DNA of 64,000 bases. It comes from Atopsyche davidsoni. Lineage: Eukaryota > Arthropoda > Insecta > Trichoptera > Hydrobiosidae. The DNA is taken from contig JAILWY010000007.1 in assembly GCA_022113835.1 (NCBI GenBank), forward strand, positions 4,283,001-4,347,000. The letters run 5' to 3'. Numbering within the stretch: position 1 is the stretch's first letter; every line of letters begins with the position of its first letter. The translations under genes were made by a program, and so were the position numbers. Positions 1 to 14,439 of this stretch are shown here, in pieces. The notes below the pieces were generated by a model that ran no database searches, was not told the origin of the DNA, and was given only the letters and a program-made list of their open reading frames with translations.

Positions 1-1080
1 ATTCAAAAGACTTCTCGGAGTATATTTATTAAAATTATAAGTATTGGAGAAGTTGCGCGGAATTTATTTTTGCGTGGGCGCCCCGTTGTTTATAAATTGT
101 AAACATGATTCTGATACTTTGATTGAGGAAATAACTCATATTTTCCCTTTGGGATTTTTCTAGAGCGTTCGGGGTAAACAGTGCTGGGTCGAGTAGAAAC
201 CACTCAGGTAATAAGCACCCTATCTACATGCACCTTTGTCAGGGCTTCCAACTGCATTATTTAAATAACCCTGACAATTTTTCAATACGCATATCACAAA
301 GGTTTACGTTAGATTATAAAACTATCACTGTCAATTTAACCATATACTTTGTGTTTTAAGGTAACCGACTTATACACGAAGCGACTAGATAAATAATCAG
401 GAAACTCGGTTTTGGACTTGCATAAAATAATTAGAAATCGTTCAATGTGGCTCAATTGGCAAGAGCACTAGGCCACGCTAGTCTCGGAGGTATTTGTCAA
501 AATCTCACCTGTGCTACCAAACCATTAAATATTTCGACGTATTTTCGTATTAAATTTTGTTATGTTTTATGAAAGAAGAAAAAAAAAATTGAGCAAAAGA
601 GTTAATTTATCAATAGTAAGCGATGTCGATTTGAATTGGTGTAAAAGTGGTTTTTTAAATTTATTTCTTTATTTGAAAGACCATTTTATATGGTGTGCAT
701 TATGTTTGCATTGCTGTATTCGCAATATATGTAAGGGAATTAAATAAAAAATCTAGCCAATCAATGATAAATGCAATGCATGGTAGAATTTCTTATACTC
801 TTGGAATCGCATACATAGTGACTAAAGTACAGGCAGAGATGAAAAGAAAGACACGCCAAACCCTTCATAAAGTTTCTAAAACCAGAGCATTAAGTAATCA
901 AATAATTATAAATTCACTTTGCTAATTTGTTTAATTTTGCAATTACAAATAAAATTATTAATTAATATTCAGATGAATAACAAGCGGGAAGCAACTGTAG
1001 CTTCCAGAAGCGTAATTGAATTTTATGATACATGAGAGTTTCTGAATACATCTGATGTATACCGATTGAGAATTTTCGCG
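1..1080. other. AT-rich upstream flank
   Basis: No gene seen. It contains the tRNA-like relic at 440-520 and a short inverted repeat, GTCAGGG/CCCTGAC (238-244 and 269-275, 24-base loop). The open frames at 562-747 and 695-925 have no recognisable domain and look like chance. Confidence 0.6.
440..520 (+). mobile_element. tRNA-derived SINE-like relic
   Basis: A box-A-like motif TGGCTCAATTGGC (448-460) is followed by a decayed box B around 496-506. The stretch 488-517 matches 62351-62380 at 24 of 30 bases, including an identical AATCTCACCTGTG-type core. No acceptor stem can be formed, so it is not a functional tRNA. The shared core suggests one old dispersed family, but this is a short match. 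Confidence 0.4.
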
Positions 1081-1440
1081 GCGCGGTAGTAAATTGTACG
1101 AAGGTAATACATCCGCCGATAATTTACGGCCTCGACTCGGTCCACATATTAGCGCTAGTTCGCAGCCCTACCTCGGGACACCTGGCTCGTCCAATAAACT
1201 TTATTCCACAGTAGTCCAGGGGATATAAAAACATCGTGTCATCTCGATAGCTGCCGTGCCGTGAATTCAAGATGGCGGCGGGGACGGCAACATGGCCGCC
1301 GGGAGGTGTTTTGACAGAATAATTATTCACGGCGCCGCTGGAAGATCGCGCAAAATTGTTTATTGCTTGAGACATGTTTTTAACGAAATTCCGTTCACGC
1401 GGCACAGCGAGATCTCCGATAGTGTTGTTTCGGTATCTAA
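1081..1440. promoter_or_regulatory. GC-rich island, candidate regulatory element
   Basis: A compositionally distinct block rich in CpG, with AAGATGGCGGC (1269-1279), a YY1/Pho-like motif, and a second CATGGCCGCC nearby. The minus-strand frame through it (1124-1405) has no recognisable domain. Function is inferred from composition only. Confidence 0.3.
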
Positions 1441-4400
1441 TGAGAAACAGCTTTGATTTGTTATTGACTGTATTGTTACTTATTTGAGACGTGACTCTCC
1501 AGTAAAAAAAAAAACATTATTGGAGTTTAAATTTAAATTCTGGAAGAGTGCGAAAATGTCGGATTTTTTTTATAGTTCGCTTTGTATAAAATGGTATCAA
1601 GAATTAAGGAATTTTTTACATTAAAAAAAAATTAAATACACTGCCATTGTATAGGTTTTTTTTAAGGCTCTTTGTACAAACGCAATATACATATTCGTTA
1701 CGTATTTTCTTATCTGTATGAATCTTAATAAATTGTCTTGCATCTGCCAGCAAGTGCTTTCCTGGATTCAGTAATTTAAAAATACCCGCGAGTCCACGCT
1801 GGTCAAAAGTTCGAAGCCCAAACAGAAGGTAGTGTATGAAGATAATACGGAGAGTCAATCGAACTCCGGGCGAGATAAGATCTCCTTTGTATTTCCCCGG
1901 GGAGGTGTGCGTTTATAGAGATGAGTTGTCCCAAATAGCAATACAAGATACACAAGCACAAGGTGGGGGTTTGTTTCAGCGATTTTTATAAAAAATAAAA
2001 TCTTAATATTACTCGCATAGATAATAAAGAAGAAAGAGTACAATCACAAAATATGTGTGTTACAGTGTTTGCGTATTTATTTGTAGCAATAAATAGCATC
2101 TTTCCTATTCACATATTTTATAATAAAATTCTTTGAGGTTCACGTATTGAAAAAAACAAATTTATTTTTAAAAAGTATGTAAAAAAACAATAAAAAGTAA
2201 TATTAGAAACATCATAAAAACGTTTGATAAAAAAGTCTTGAATATTATTTGAAATGTAAGATTTAAAAAAAACTACTGTTGATATCCCCGGTTTTTTTGA
2301 AAAGAATCATCATTTTTGGGGTTCTGTTTACATATTTGTGTTTTGTTTAATTTTTTTATTATTAATATTTTATTATAAAATTCCATGTTATCTGCAATAC
2401 TATTTTACTTTTTGATGTAGTAAAAAATATTGAAATAGGATTAGGTTTTTATTGATATATCGATTTTATTATATAACTTATAAACGAATAATACTGAACT
2501 AAAATGAAAAAAATGGAAAATTCATGGACAAAGGTGATAAAAATGCATCACATATTCAAGCTTTTTAATAAATAATTCTATTCAAAATATTTTTTGTTCA
2601 ATTTTTTATGCTCTACTAAATTTTCCTAATATTCCGATTATGTTTTAATAGAAAACATCAATCATATCGTATATATGCATATATTTTTTTTTCAATATTA
2701 TAAAATTCACGAGCTAATAAGTAATTCATTGGGTTTGACTATATGAGAAGGGACTTATTGTTCTATATATTTTTGACATATTTTTCCATCATCCTGTACC
2801 TTCTCTAGGGGGTGAAGTCACACACTTGCGGGAGACACGCGTGAGGCCATGCCTCAAGGGTGGTATAATATCTCAAGGATGTTTTTACTTACTTTCAAAT
2901 TTTATGTCGTTTGAATTGAAGCATATGAATAAAAAATGACGATATTTCGAATAGCTCATAGTCGTCAGTGTATTTCTTAAAAAATATTCGGCGCATGTTG
3001 TTGCTATGTCATTCCGTTCATGATATGGGATTCGTACTTTATAAATATTCGAATAAAAATTCGATATAAGACGAAGGGCTATAATTCTAATTCCTAAATA
3101 AAATTAGAGTTTGCATTTTTCTATGTATTTATACAACTGAAATCGTCAGATCTCTTTTCAGAGTAGTAACGATAATTTTCAGATGGTATGTTTATGTAAA
3201 TATTTCAATGTTGTTTTAATAGAGTTTTCAAAAATAAATATATTTTGTATGTTTGATGCTTTGGGGGTTAATTTTGTTTCATTTGAATATGGTTCGTTTA
3301 TTTAAATAACGCGTGTTTGAAATAAGGCTAAAGTCTGCTTAAATTGTATTTAAGACTCAAACTGCAATAAGTTTTTAAAAGAATAATTATTTTTATTGTT
3401 ATTTTATACTTATTTTCCTGTCAATAATTATTTTTAAACATTTTGCTATAAAAACATCTGCATGAAAAACTTCAAAGCCTTCAATAAAAGCAAAAATCAC
3501 TGACATTAATTTATACAATAAAGGATGCTAGTATTCCCAAAAAATATTATTTTATGAGACAATAATTTCTTCTCAAATAATAATTTTTATTATTGATTTG
3601 GTCTTCATTACTTTTGTACAAAGAACGATATTTTCTTTTCTTATCCAATATCATTTTTATAAACCTGCTGAACTGTAGCATTAACCACATTTTTCCACAA
3701 GGAAAAATGTATATAAACTCTTATCGTATAATACACTTGATACACAATAATAAAGTATGAGGTATTGATTACTTTAGTGTGGGAGGAATAAAATTTACGT
3801 TTAAATTAATGTTTATACAATAAAAGTATACGGTCTGGGAATCGCGTCAGTTTATTTTCAGTAGAACGATTCTAGGGAATGCCATCCGGAAATTGAAAGA
3901 TCCAACACTGATAACACACCCATATATGTTTATTCGAACAATAAACCAAACTGCAAGGCGTTTTATATGTTTAATATTAAAGCATATTTAATTAAAATGT
4001 TGGTCAAATATAATTTCTATCGCTTTCGTAACTTTTTTAGTATATCAAATATTTTTGATCATTGTGTTAACAATTTGATCAAAAATGTTTTGATTTTAGT
4101 GTTAGTGTTTTTTATGTTGTATTTTAACTGCATTGTAAATAATATTTTTTACTACAATTAGTTAACTTTCGATTGATTAATTTAAAAGGCTGTATGCTGA
4201 AGAATAAAAAAAAATGATTTGCCTTCAATCGAGCCAAACTAATTATCAAACAGTGAGTTTTAACCTTCATTCAAACTACCAAGTTCTATTAAAAAAATCA
4301 CTTGAAGCACCTAATAATAAACGTGTTTCCCGTTGTAATTAGCAAGGTTCCTATCCAATCAAAAAAGACTCCGCCAGGTAATTCATTGTGAATCCGATCA

Positions 4401-5653
4401 GGTGTTAAGCTACTTACGAGGTTAATCGGTCCGTTGAATCAGCCATAATGGCCACCATCTTGTTCAAGACTGCCTCGGTCTAACTTAGGCCACAATAAAC
4501 ATCGATTAGTACCAAAACCATTGGAAGTTACTATTTAAAAAGTCGTCATACTAAGTAACTCAAACGCAATTTATCTAATCGTGATTTTAATTAGGGAAAA
4601 TACAGATCATTGCCTTAATCGAACCGTTTGGCTTAGCGTTCAACTATAAGATCATATTTTCAAGATAGTGTAATTACTTTTAAGGCCTTGAAAATTTTCA
4701 GAAACTCTTTTTGTGGTATATATATACCATATATAAAATAAGTCAAATTTATTATATATTGTTTGTAGACACTTTCATAGATTATATAGCTTGTGAAGTG
4801 AACAAAGAAACAGATGAAAGTGAAAGTGTAAATAATGGTTTAAAATTTTCATATGCGTATCTATGTAATGTATTCACTAATATATCTCTATTTGATATTT
4901 TTAACTCTATATAATAATAATTATAATAAAAAATACATCATTTTTTACATAACGACTAATAAAAAAAGAGTTTCCGTTAAAACTAATGGTTATGGTCAAA
5001 TAAACTCGACCTTTCGAAAATACCAGATACAAAAAGTGTGCTTTAATTTTTATTAGTAAAATTATTGAAGTAAAGCATTCAAGATTGTATCAATTAAAAA
5101 TTCATCAGTTAAGTCGTTTGAAGTGAATCCGCAATTTTCGCTTTTCGAGCGATTCCGAATTGTAAAGTGACTTGTATCAAATCCAGAAACTTTAATTACA
5201 TTCAAACCCCAAATAAATGCGGGCCCAGGCTCGGATTAAATAGTTGTCGAGCTCTATCGAAGCCCCAGTCGTAGCTTTTAAACTGTTTAGTTAAAGTCCC
5301 GCAAAAAAAAAAACAAACGAATCAACAATATAGGAAATGGAGAAAAGATTGTGAAAGAAAAAGACCCAAAGACACTCAGCGAGGTTTTATTCGAAGTTAA
5401 TGAAACAGTTAAAAATTTAAGGAAGAGATAATTGGAAACCATAAGATTTCATTTGAGGTAAGGGTTCTTTCTTTAGGGTTGGTTTCGGAAATTGGGTTTA
5501 TTCAGGTTAACCACCCTCTTCTTTATTGTTATTACTCGGTTGCAGTAATTTATTAAGAAGTTTACCGGCGTAGTTGAAGGATGAGCCAGAAATATTTTTA
5601 AAATATTATTTGATATAATAAATATGCGCATGTATATATATCAATAAAAAAAA

Positions 5654-5701
5654 ATACACACACATATATATTTATATATATAATATTATATGTGTGTGTA
5701 T
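5654..5701. repeat. AC/GT inverted repeat
   Basis: Arms 5654-5668 and 5687-5701 are perfect 15-base reverse complements (an ACACAC core flanked by AT) around an 18-base A/T loop. It is a cruciform-prone microsatellite pair. Confidence 0.7.
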
Positions 5702-6509
5702 ATATTCAATATTATAAATCATACATACATTTTATCTTAAATGAAAGTGTGTTTTAGTTTGGAAAATGATTGCTATTAATTTGACTGAATTAATAACTTG
5801 GAAGCTTCTGATTTCACAAGGTGAATTGAATTATTTAATTAATGCCCTTTTAATTTAATCTAAATTTGATAATGATATATTTGACAACGTCTGAACCACT
5901 AATTCAATTCCGAACCCGTTTTCAGATTATTCATACATGATAATACAGCGAATATTTTATTTATTGATTGAAAACAGATTATGTTTTAATCTCATTTCGA
6001 ATTTTTTTTCTTAATGTTTTATTCGGATAAATAACTGGTAATCAATAATTAAAATTCAATACAAATTTTTAACCAATTTACTAAAACAATAAATTGCTTA
6101 TCGTCTAGAACCGTTTATATTTTATATTACAATTGTCATCCTTAATTACGAGTATCATAGTGTCAAAAAAGATTTTAATACAATAATTTTAAATTCTAAG
6201 CAATTTTTATCGAAAATGGTTGCAGTGCAATAAAAATTATTTGATAGGATCACTTCTTATTAAAATGTAAGTACCTATTGTGCATAAAATTGAAAAAAAA
6301 AAAAATATTTTTTCCTAAATACATAAATATTGTATGGCTTTGAACTCATGTAGAAACAAAACAAAAACCTAAGTGAAATTTTATTAGTAACTGAAAGTCC
6401 AAGTTATTAAAAATGTTTTCACGGAAAATGGGCCATCTAAGCGGCTTACAAAATTAAACAACCATTTACGTGCCTGAAAAAAATTGACAAGCGTTTTTTT
6501 TTACAAAAA

Positions 6510-6529
6510 TGCCACATGAAAGTGTGGCA
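6510..6529. repeat. short perfect hairpin TGCCACA/TGTGGCA
   Basis: Seven-base perfect arms (6510-6516 and 6523-6529) with a 6-base loop lie in a small patch richer in GC than its surroundings. No run of T on either side suggests a terminator, and no function is assigned. Confidence 0.5.
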
Positions 6530-9479
6530 CCAAAGGCTGGCTTCATGACCCACTCAAGCGATATATTAATTAATTATCGACTCCATTTTTCTTTTGGGTG
6601 ATCATAAAATGGAAATAGTAGAACGCTCCTATTTATAATTGATTAACTTATAGAGTACGTTGAAATGATGGGCGTAATCGAACATGCATAGTCGAACTAT
6701 GAATGCTTGTCCCTAATAAATTCATATAAATTAACTAATAAAATAATTAAAAGAAAAAAAAGAGTTTTATTTATAAATTATTGAGTAAATTGATGTTTGA
6801 CTTTTGAATCCTGATTTTTGTAATAATCTCTTCATAAAAAAATATTCAGTTGATTGATTATACTTAATGAAGACTTTAGACTAAAAACCATACGATTAAT
6901 CGATTAAAGTCGATTATTAGGTTGATGTTGCCCATCACTAGCGGATACCGCGGTATTGGCTATAAATAAGATGGGCCTCGTAATAGGTTGCCAATCGATT
7001 GTGGGTGTGTTTTTGTGGAAAATCGTTCGGTTGTAATGAAAAGGCTTTTTTTACTTGTCATCGAGAAATTATACATTGTTAAGTCATAAATGATCTATCA
7101 TTAGCCAGGCTTGTAAAATCACGTATTCATTTCAGTTCAAGATATTAAGTAATATAATAGTACATTCATGTCTTGTTACTATTATACAAAAATGTTGTAT
7201 GGCACACCTTCAATTAAGAAGTTGATTCCTTTAATATAATTTAAAGTAAAATCATTAGTTATGAGTTTTTTAATTATTATATAATGTATTATTTTTAAAA
7301 ACACCTGCCATATTTAAATAAAAATTAAAACTGAAATCCGACCAAGTTAGATGTCACTTAAGAGTTTACAATATATCTATTTTGTATAGTGCGCATACAA
7401 TTGCTTAGTTTAGTCAGTTTTTAAATAAATATCAGTAAAAATTAAAAATTCAATCGCGTAAAAATAGCATTTAAGGTTATTTTTAGCTTAACTTTTATAA
7501 AAATAAAATGTTGCTTTACCTATATATTGATATCACACTATTCTTGATAAATATGTAATTGTATTCATAAAAATCTGACAGTCTTAAGGCAATATCTCTT
7601 TTGAAATAATACCTCAAGTACAAGATATAGTTGAAATAAAAACACAGGACTTCTACCATTTTCTCTGTTGAATTAGACATATTAAGTATTTACAGCAAAG
7701 AGTTATAAGTTTATAGTTTTCATTTATCCTTATTGCCTGAAACCTCAAAAGGTGGAATTCATTCTTATTAAAAAATATTGTGAAATTTATGTTTTTTGAA
7801 ATTTGATTTGAATTTACCATATTTATAATTAAGGCTATCAAACTATTCGAAAAGCAATCAGAAAATATTCGTTTTATGTGTGAATTTACTTTTCAATGAT
7901 AAATTCCTTTCCGTCGATAAGTTAAGGCTTTCGGGATCTCAAAAACCCGCGTGATTTTCGTTTTGGTTGAATTCCATTTTTAGAATAACATTTTTTCGGA
8001 ATCCACGAAAAGTTGGAAGGAGTTTCAATTTTATACCCGCCCTTATCGATGATGCATGCTTACCAAGTCTTACTGCATCCCTTGTGATAAATTATTCCTA
8101 CCCCCAGAATACTTGCGCGTTGAAAAATCGATATAAAGGGGTTGAAAAAATAACATTTTCTAAGAGGGCGAGCTTCACTCGGTTTTGGTACGCCAGTCAA
8201 AGATAATTGAATTTCCTGTATCTGTTTGAATTTGAATGATATATTTAACTTTTTTTCTGAATCATATTTAATTATAATTTATTACAAACATCCATTTATT
8301 AAGGTGCGTTTCGATGAAATATAAGAATCAAAACACGAACGGCAATCAAAATTTATTTTCAGGTTTTCTACGTACGAAAAATACATTTTTGCATAATATG
8401 TTAATAGATAAACAAATTTAACAACTCTTAAGTAAAAAGAGAATATTATTAACATTATATACACACACGGGTGAGAAAAACGATAAAATTCGGCAACAAA
8501 TCTCCTGTTAGAAAGCGAAATTGATTTTACACAATTCTGCCATTTTATATGATTTAGTGTAATATTTTGCTTTGTTTTAAAGAGATACGAAAAGGGGTAG
8601 ATGTTCACAAGAAGGCTTTTTATGAAATATTTATTTTTTTGTTATTTTAATTGAGTGCAATTATTGAAAGCATTAGCGAAAAAGTCCGTATATATGCTTA
8701 TTCTAGGAACCAATTAGTGTTGATTCTCATTCTAAGAATTACGCAATTGAATTGTTATTTTCTTTACGAAGCAAAACAAATAATCATTATAAAATATATA
8801 GACTATTATTTTGCTACCAGTAAAACAAAAAAAGTATTCAGATATTTAGTTTAAACATTTTTCTTCTTATTTATTCACGGGGCGGGTTACAGTTAGTTAT
8901 TAACACCAAAGACATCATATTTCACAAAAATTTCCTATTTTTCATATAACAAGTCTAAAAATAACGCTTCAGTTATAAATATTTCTTAAAAAAATATTAT
9001 TATTCGTAAATAAATATTATTGCTATTAAACGAAGCCATCATCCGATAAACGGGTGAATGCTATAAATGCTGAGAAATATTTTTTTACTTATCATTTAAA
9101 TTTAAATTAAAAACCACAAAAGAATGTGCAGTCCAATATGATAGGAAACTTTCTCACACGCATGCTAAAAGAAGTGATCTTAAGTTATGAATATTATGAT
9201 AAAGATATTCAAAATTGACAAATTGCTATCGCAATAAACATACTTTTTTATAATCTTGTCTTGACAGATACTTTTGTACATAACATATTTCATGTCAAAA
9301 AAACTTCACATGAACATTTACTATATCATCAATATTTCACAATTATTTTTTATCGCTACAAAATCTCTAGCGTCGTATGAAATATTTACTGAACGGCGCA
9401 TATGAAATCGCAATTTAATGACAGCAAAAAATACTACCCTCTTTCACTATAATCCGTTGAATCAGCAAAGAAAAATTCA

Positions 9480-9780
9480 AACGGTATTTTCGATACGGCA
9501 GTAGTACACGGCCGGAGGCTCTATAAGTCTGACTCGAGCCGCGTCAGGGTTGATTTACGACTTTCATATGGCAGCCCAGTGTATTTAAAGGTAATATCCT
9601 GCGATCTACCCGTTTTGCAACAATTCACATAAAAAAAACACATTTCTTCTCCACTGTGCCGTTCGATTCGATTTTAATTCGTATGGAAATTTAATTAGGA
9701 CCCCTCGACGTTAATAATAAAAGGTTTCATATTTTTTGGTAGTTTATTTGCTCTGTTAGCAAGAACTACGGAAACGCGGA
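9480..9780. promoter_or_regulatory. GC-richer island, candidate regulatory element
   Basis: About 300 bases with several CpGs (around ACGGCCGGAGG and CGAGCCGCGTC) inside AT-rich DNA. No open frame and no repeat was recognised. It may be a conserved non-coding element. Confidence 0.25.
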
Positions 9781-12700
9781 TTCGTATTGGTATATATTGG
9801 CAATAGAAACGTGTGTAATGCTCTAAATGAGGGTTAAAATTAAAACATAATACGGGATTGAAGTGGATATTGGTGTGTTTAGATATAATTATGAACCAAA
9901 CATAATCAATTTGAGATAAATACTATATACTATAAGCTTTTAATATTTATATGAAGTGAACAAAAAATGAATATTTGTATCTCCAGAGAATCTAAAATAT
10001 AGTAGCATTATAAATTATTTACTTTAAAGCTTTGACTATTATTAAAGCCATATTTTTTTTATGAATGGCTTTATTCAGATTCTAAACTAAGACCGCAGGG
10101 TCAACAACTACGCTAACAATTGGACCACAAGGCGAAAGTTCATACAATAATGAAAATTGTTTTGAATTCCCATTTAGTCGTAGATTCCGAGAAGGCCTTT
10201 GTAAAGATGAGGTATTGTTAATATTTTCTGAAAATTTCACCCACAGTTCTTTTAGAATTTTTACTATAACTGTATTTTAAATAAACATATTACAAATCTA
10301 TAGAGACCTAACTCTGTGAGTTTTCAACGAAACTTTTGAGACATCCATCTGCTGTGACACTCAAAACCCCCCTGATCTATTTTCTGATAAACAGTTTCTC
10401 CAGAGAAGGAATCATCTCACGGTGTATTATTTTAGTTGACATCAAGACGCGTGGTTGCCGTGATAGGGTACCGTCTGACATTGAGTTTGAAATTACATAT
10501 TTGTTGAATACGGTTCAATTTACTCAGATTTATTACTAAATTTATTATTATCTTGCAAACATCTTCTGACAACTAAACCAAGTCTCAAAATGACACAGTT
10601 CCATTAAAATACTACGGAATTTCTCTTGATAAATATCTTGATTAGAATTTTGTTTTTCAAAATGAGACTCACAATAAAAAAACTGTTTAATATAAGTAGT
10701 ATACATAAAATCTAAATAATATTGAATAAAAAAATTAACAGATGTTATATTAATAGGTATATACATGTTACTTCTCTTTGGGTATGTAAAAAAGGGAAAG
10801 AATACCATTAAAAACCAAATATAAATATGTACGGAATAAATTTATACTAAATATCGGAGGAAAAAAACACAATACAATGCACAATAGTGTATACTAATTT
10901 TTTTTGTTTTTTAATAAAATATATGTCTAGATAGTTTACGCTGTCTTATATATAAACAAATGGATTTGTTTTATTTATATTATGTCTATGACGCCATGTT
11001 TTTCCAAGCCAATTGGTCTCTTATTTTTCGGCCATTGTTATAGTCTTTATAACAATAGCCTAACACAGAATGGTTTTCCGATAAAGTATGTCTTAATGGT
11101 TGAAGTAATCTGTTCGGCGAATCTTAGCTTAATGAATTTGCATTATTCAGTCGTATAAATAGATCGGCTAATGATTTCTACTTGACAGTATTAAATGTTC
11201 AAAATTTAGGCATACGCAGGTATAATACATAATATTTATATGAATTAGGATCACCATGACTACGTCTCTCAAAAGACAGTTAATTTTCTTCATTACGTCT
11301 TCGCATCTTGCTTCTCTACTGTTCTCATTCAAAACGCCTCATACACGCAATTAGATTTTTGTCCTTTCAACTTAATGTGCAAGTCATTAAATTATACAAG
11401 AAGTTTAAATAAAAATTATCATAAAATAAATGACGAGTAAAATCTTTTCATATTTTGAACAAAATAAACACATATTTTATTATCAATTTAATGTCAATAG
11501 TTTTAATTGCTCAATATTATTTATTATTTATCCAGACACGATTCCTTAGTAAAAAAGTCATATTTAGTTTGAAAAAAATTGTAAAGAGTCTCCTAAGCGC
11601 TCCAAAATAATTATGAGTGTGAAAAAAATAATGCTTTTATACCACACAAAACAATAAAAGAAAATCTCTATTCTTTGCAGTATGAATCAGATTCATTGAA
11701 ATGTATATTTAGAATAAACCGAACCAAAATCCTATGCTAAGCTCATGAACCTTCTTAAGATGTGGGTTTTTTAAATTTTGCATGCAAGACTTTTGAGGTT
11801 TTTATATTTTAAAAAAATAAAATAGCTGAAAATATATTTAGCCAGTAGCAGAAGGCCACAATATTTGTATAAAGATCTATTTATAGAAATTCTAATGAAG
11901 TACTTATTATTTGCTAGTATTGTTTATTTCAATTTTTACTGTTTTATTTTTGGATCGAGCTGGTTTCTTCTAGTCTAGAATATTCGTCCCAAATGAGTCA
12001 CCACTGTTACACCACTGTTACATCACTATTTCACAATAATTTCAAAAATAAAATTACCAATCAACGTAACAATAAAAAATCAACTAGTCATAAGATCGTG
12101 AACCTGTATTTAATATAAAAAATGGCGATAAAATCTATTGTTTTCCAATGCTGTTATACTATTGAAGATGAACAAGAACATATAAATTGCTTACGTACTT
12201 TGATTTGATTTGACGTATTTTGATACCTGAATAGTATGTACCTATAATGTTAATGGTCGACATCATAATTAGAAAAATTATATATATATATATAATTAAG
12301 TATATATCTATTGCGATGTCCTCGGTGTTGTTGGGTAATAATTTTTTCGCATTTCAAAAATTTATATATGTGCGCGGAACATTTTATAATCGATTACGTA
12401 TTTTGATAAGACATAGTAAATGTATTATTACTTGCTGTTTGTTGCTGCTGCTCTCGGCAAATGTTATCCTACCTTGTGAGATGACTCTACAGTTGAGACG
12501 GGCCATGACGAATAAAGAAGTAGAATCGCCATGAAAGAACACAGAAACAATCCACTACTGCACAACATGAATCTTACTTTATATTCAATATTATCCCCTC
12601 TAAGAAGCAAAAAAGACGCAATGGCGTCGTAAAGTTGAAATCTCTGAATATAAGTTTTAATTATTATAAAAAAACACGTCTTAATTTATAGATCACTACT

Positions 12701-13560
12701 CTAGGTCGAACACTTAAGTTTATTCCATGAAATCATTTGTCTATCAAATGTCACAAACAAAATTTAAATATCACTTTGTTATATGTATTGAATATACCAT
12801 AAAATCAAGAAATTTCAGTATTGTATTACTCTGAAAGTATAAAATATTTAGTATAACGAATGCATAACATTATTTAAGGTTCCCGCACTTGATTAGTAAC
12901 ATCACATAATTTCTTTCATATATAAAATTTTAATTTATCTGATTATGTGTATTATCCAAGATAATTAATTAATATTTGCACTGCGATGTACATGCGTCAA
13001 TGTCGATTCAAAAATTGACATATTTTGTATGAGAATATATCTAAACACTCGGTTATTACGGACCTCACTAAAGTGTACCAATACTTTCCTCGGTCGCTTG
13101 TGGCGAGGCTTCACCTAAAAGCACTAATGCTGTTCTAAAAGTAAGAATGTTGCAAATAATGAAAAAAAAATAAACTAAAAAATGTTTGCATATAAAATTA
13201 AATATAATGATTTACAATCAAAAAAAATATAATAAACCAATAATTTTTATTTGTTACTTTTCTAAAAATCTTATGTTTCAATATTATATTTTGATTTAAA
13301 CAGTACTACGTTTTGGTGTAAACATTTTTTTTATTGTGTTATATGACCATTTAAAATTAAATCATAGTTTTGTGGTTTTTGAATTCGTAATTCGTAAAAA
13401 CAGTTTATGCAACTAGATGATTCATAAAAACCTTAATAAAATTTCAACTAGATAAACAATTTTTAAACTATAATCCAATTATATATTTATATTATAAATA
13501 TTGCATGTTTTTCAGTTTGTCGTATCCCTAAAGATTGATAATAAGATCAAAAACAAACAG
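9781..13560. other. AT-rich upstream flank
   Basis: No gene seen. It contains the minus-strand SINE-like relic near 10.1 kb, a short period-12 repeat (11999-12030, CCACTGTTACA units) and a TA dinucleotide run near 12280. Open frames here (for example 12247-12534, 10548-10808) are AT-biased with no recognisable domain. Confidence 0.6.
10060..10142 (-). mobile_element. tRNA-derived SINE-like relic, minus strand
   Basis: On the minus strand the sequence reads CCTTGTGGTCCAATTGTTAG, a typical box-A head of insect tRNA-derived SINEs (complement of 10117-10127 and flanks). A decayed box B follows (complement of about 10080-10092). There is no intact tRNA fold. It resembles the common GTGG-TC-AA-TGGTTAGCG start of such elements. 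Confidence 0.45.
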
Positions 13561-13830
13561 GAATAGTATCTTCAAAGCTATCACCTCACTTCAACACCTT
13601 AACGCATCGCGTCATAACTCAAGCGGCACAATCGCCCGTACGACCCCTCGGAGATCCAATATTGTCACTAATTACGTGCCACGTAAACAGTACACATCAT
13701 TACAGTAATTACGTTTGCACTTAAAAACAATACGTCATCGGTATTTCATTAGTGGGATGCGTGAAGTACTGCCCCCGAGGAGGTACCGGGACGGCGGCGA
13801 GGGCCTGAGTTACGGCCTGCGGTCAGGACC

Positions 13831-14430
13831 CGGCGATATTACCGCAGGTGACGTCACCGGCCTAATGGGACAGCCTTGCCTGCTTACTGTACACTCCTCC
13901 GAATACCCAATCGCCCCAATAATATGTTTTGATTAGATTTATAACTCTTATGCATCTCATTGATTCTGTATGCAGAAATATACCCGACGATATTACCGCA
14001 GGTGACGTCACCGGCCTAATGGGACAGCCTTGCCCTGCAGCCGAGCCTGCTTACTATACCACTCCTGCGAATACCCAATAGCTCCAATAATGTGCCCTGA
14101 CTAGATTTATAACTCTTATGCATCTCATTGGTTCTGTATGCAGAAATATATCCGACGATATTACCGCAGGTGACGTCACCGGCCTAATGGGACAGCCTTG
14201 CCCTGCAGTCGAGCCCGCTTACTGTATACTCCTCCGAATACCCAATCGCTCCAACAATGTGTTCTGATTATATTTATAATTCTTATGCATCTCGTTTATT
14301 ATGTATGCAGAAATATACCCGGCGATATCACCGGCCTAATGGCATAGCCTTAGTCTGCAGCCGAGCCCGCTTGCTGTATCCTCATGCGAATATTCAATCG
14401 CTCCTATAATGCATTCCTAGCAAATTTATA
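13831..14430. repeat. four-copy tandem repeat with embedded CRE palindromes
   Basis: Units start at 13831, 13985, 14153 and 14320, giving periods of 154, 168 and 167 bases. Units 1-3 carry GGTGACGTCACC, a perfect palindrome with the CRE/ATF core TGACGTCA at 13849, 14003 and 14171. Unit 4 has lost 15 bases, going straight from CGATAT to CACCGG, and so lacks the core. Units also share a CTTATGCATCTC block and a TCTGTATGCAGAAATATA-like block. The frame at 13715-13936 lies partly in unit 1 and is not a gene. Confidence 0.9.
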
Positions 14431-14439
14431 AATATTTTA

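Larger units (their letters stand above)
1441..9479. other. AT-rich upstream flank with small islands
   Basis: No gene supported. Slightly GC-richer patches occur at about 1860-1975, 2800-2880, 4370-4500, 5110-5300, 6930-7030 and 7920-8200. There are also a CA/TG hairpin at 5654-5701 and a hairpin at 6510-6529. The rest is low-complexity A/T sequence. Confidence 0.6.

Noticed and set aside
448..518. Possible functional tRNA gene.
   Set aside because: Box B is decayed and no acceptor, anticodon or T stems can be paired; kept only as a SINE-like relic.
1124..1405. 93-codon minus-strand frame in the GC-rich island.
   Set aside because: No recognisable domain; GC-rich islands lack stop codons by composition.
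13715..13936. 73-codon frame at the start of the tandem repeat.
   Set aside because: Most of it is repeat unit 1; the other units do not keep the frame open.
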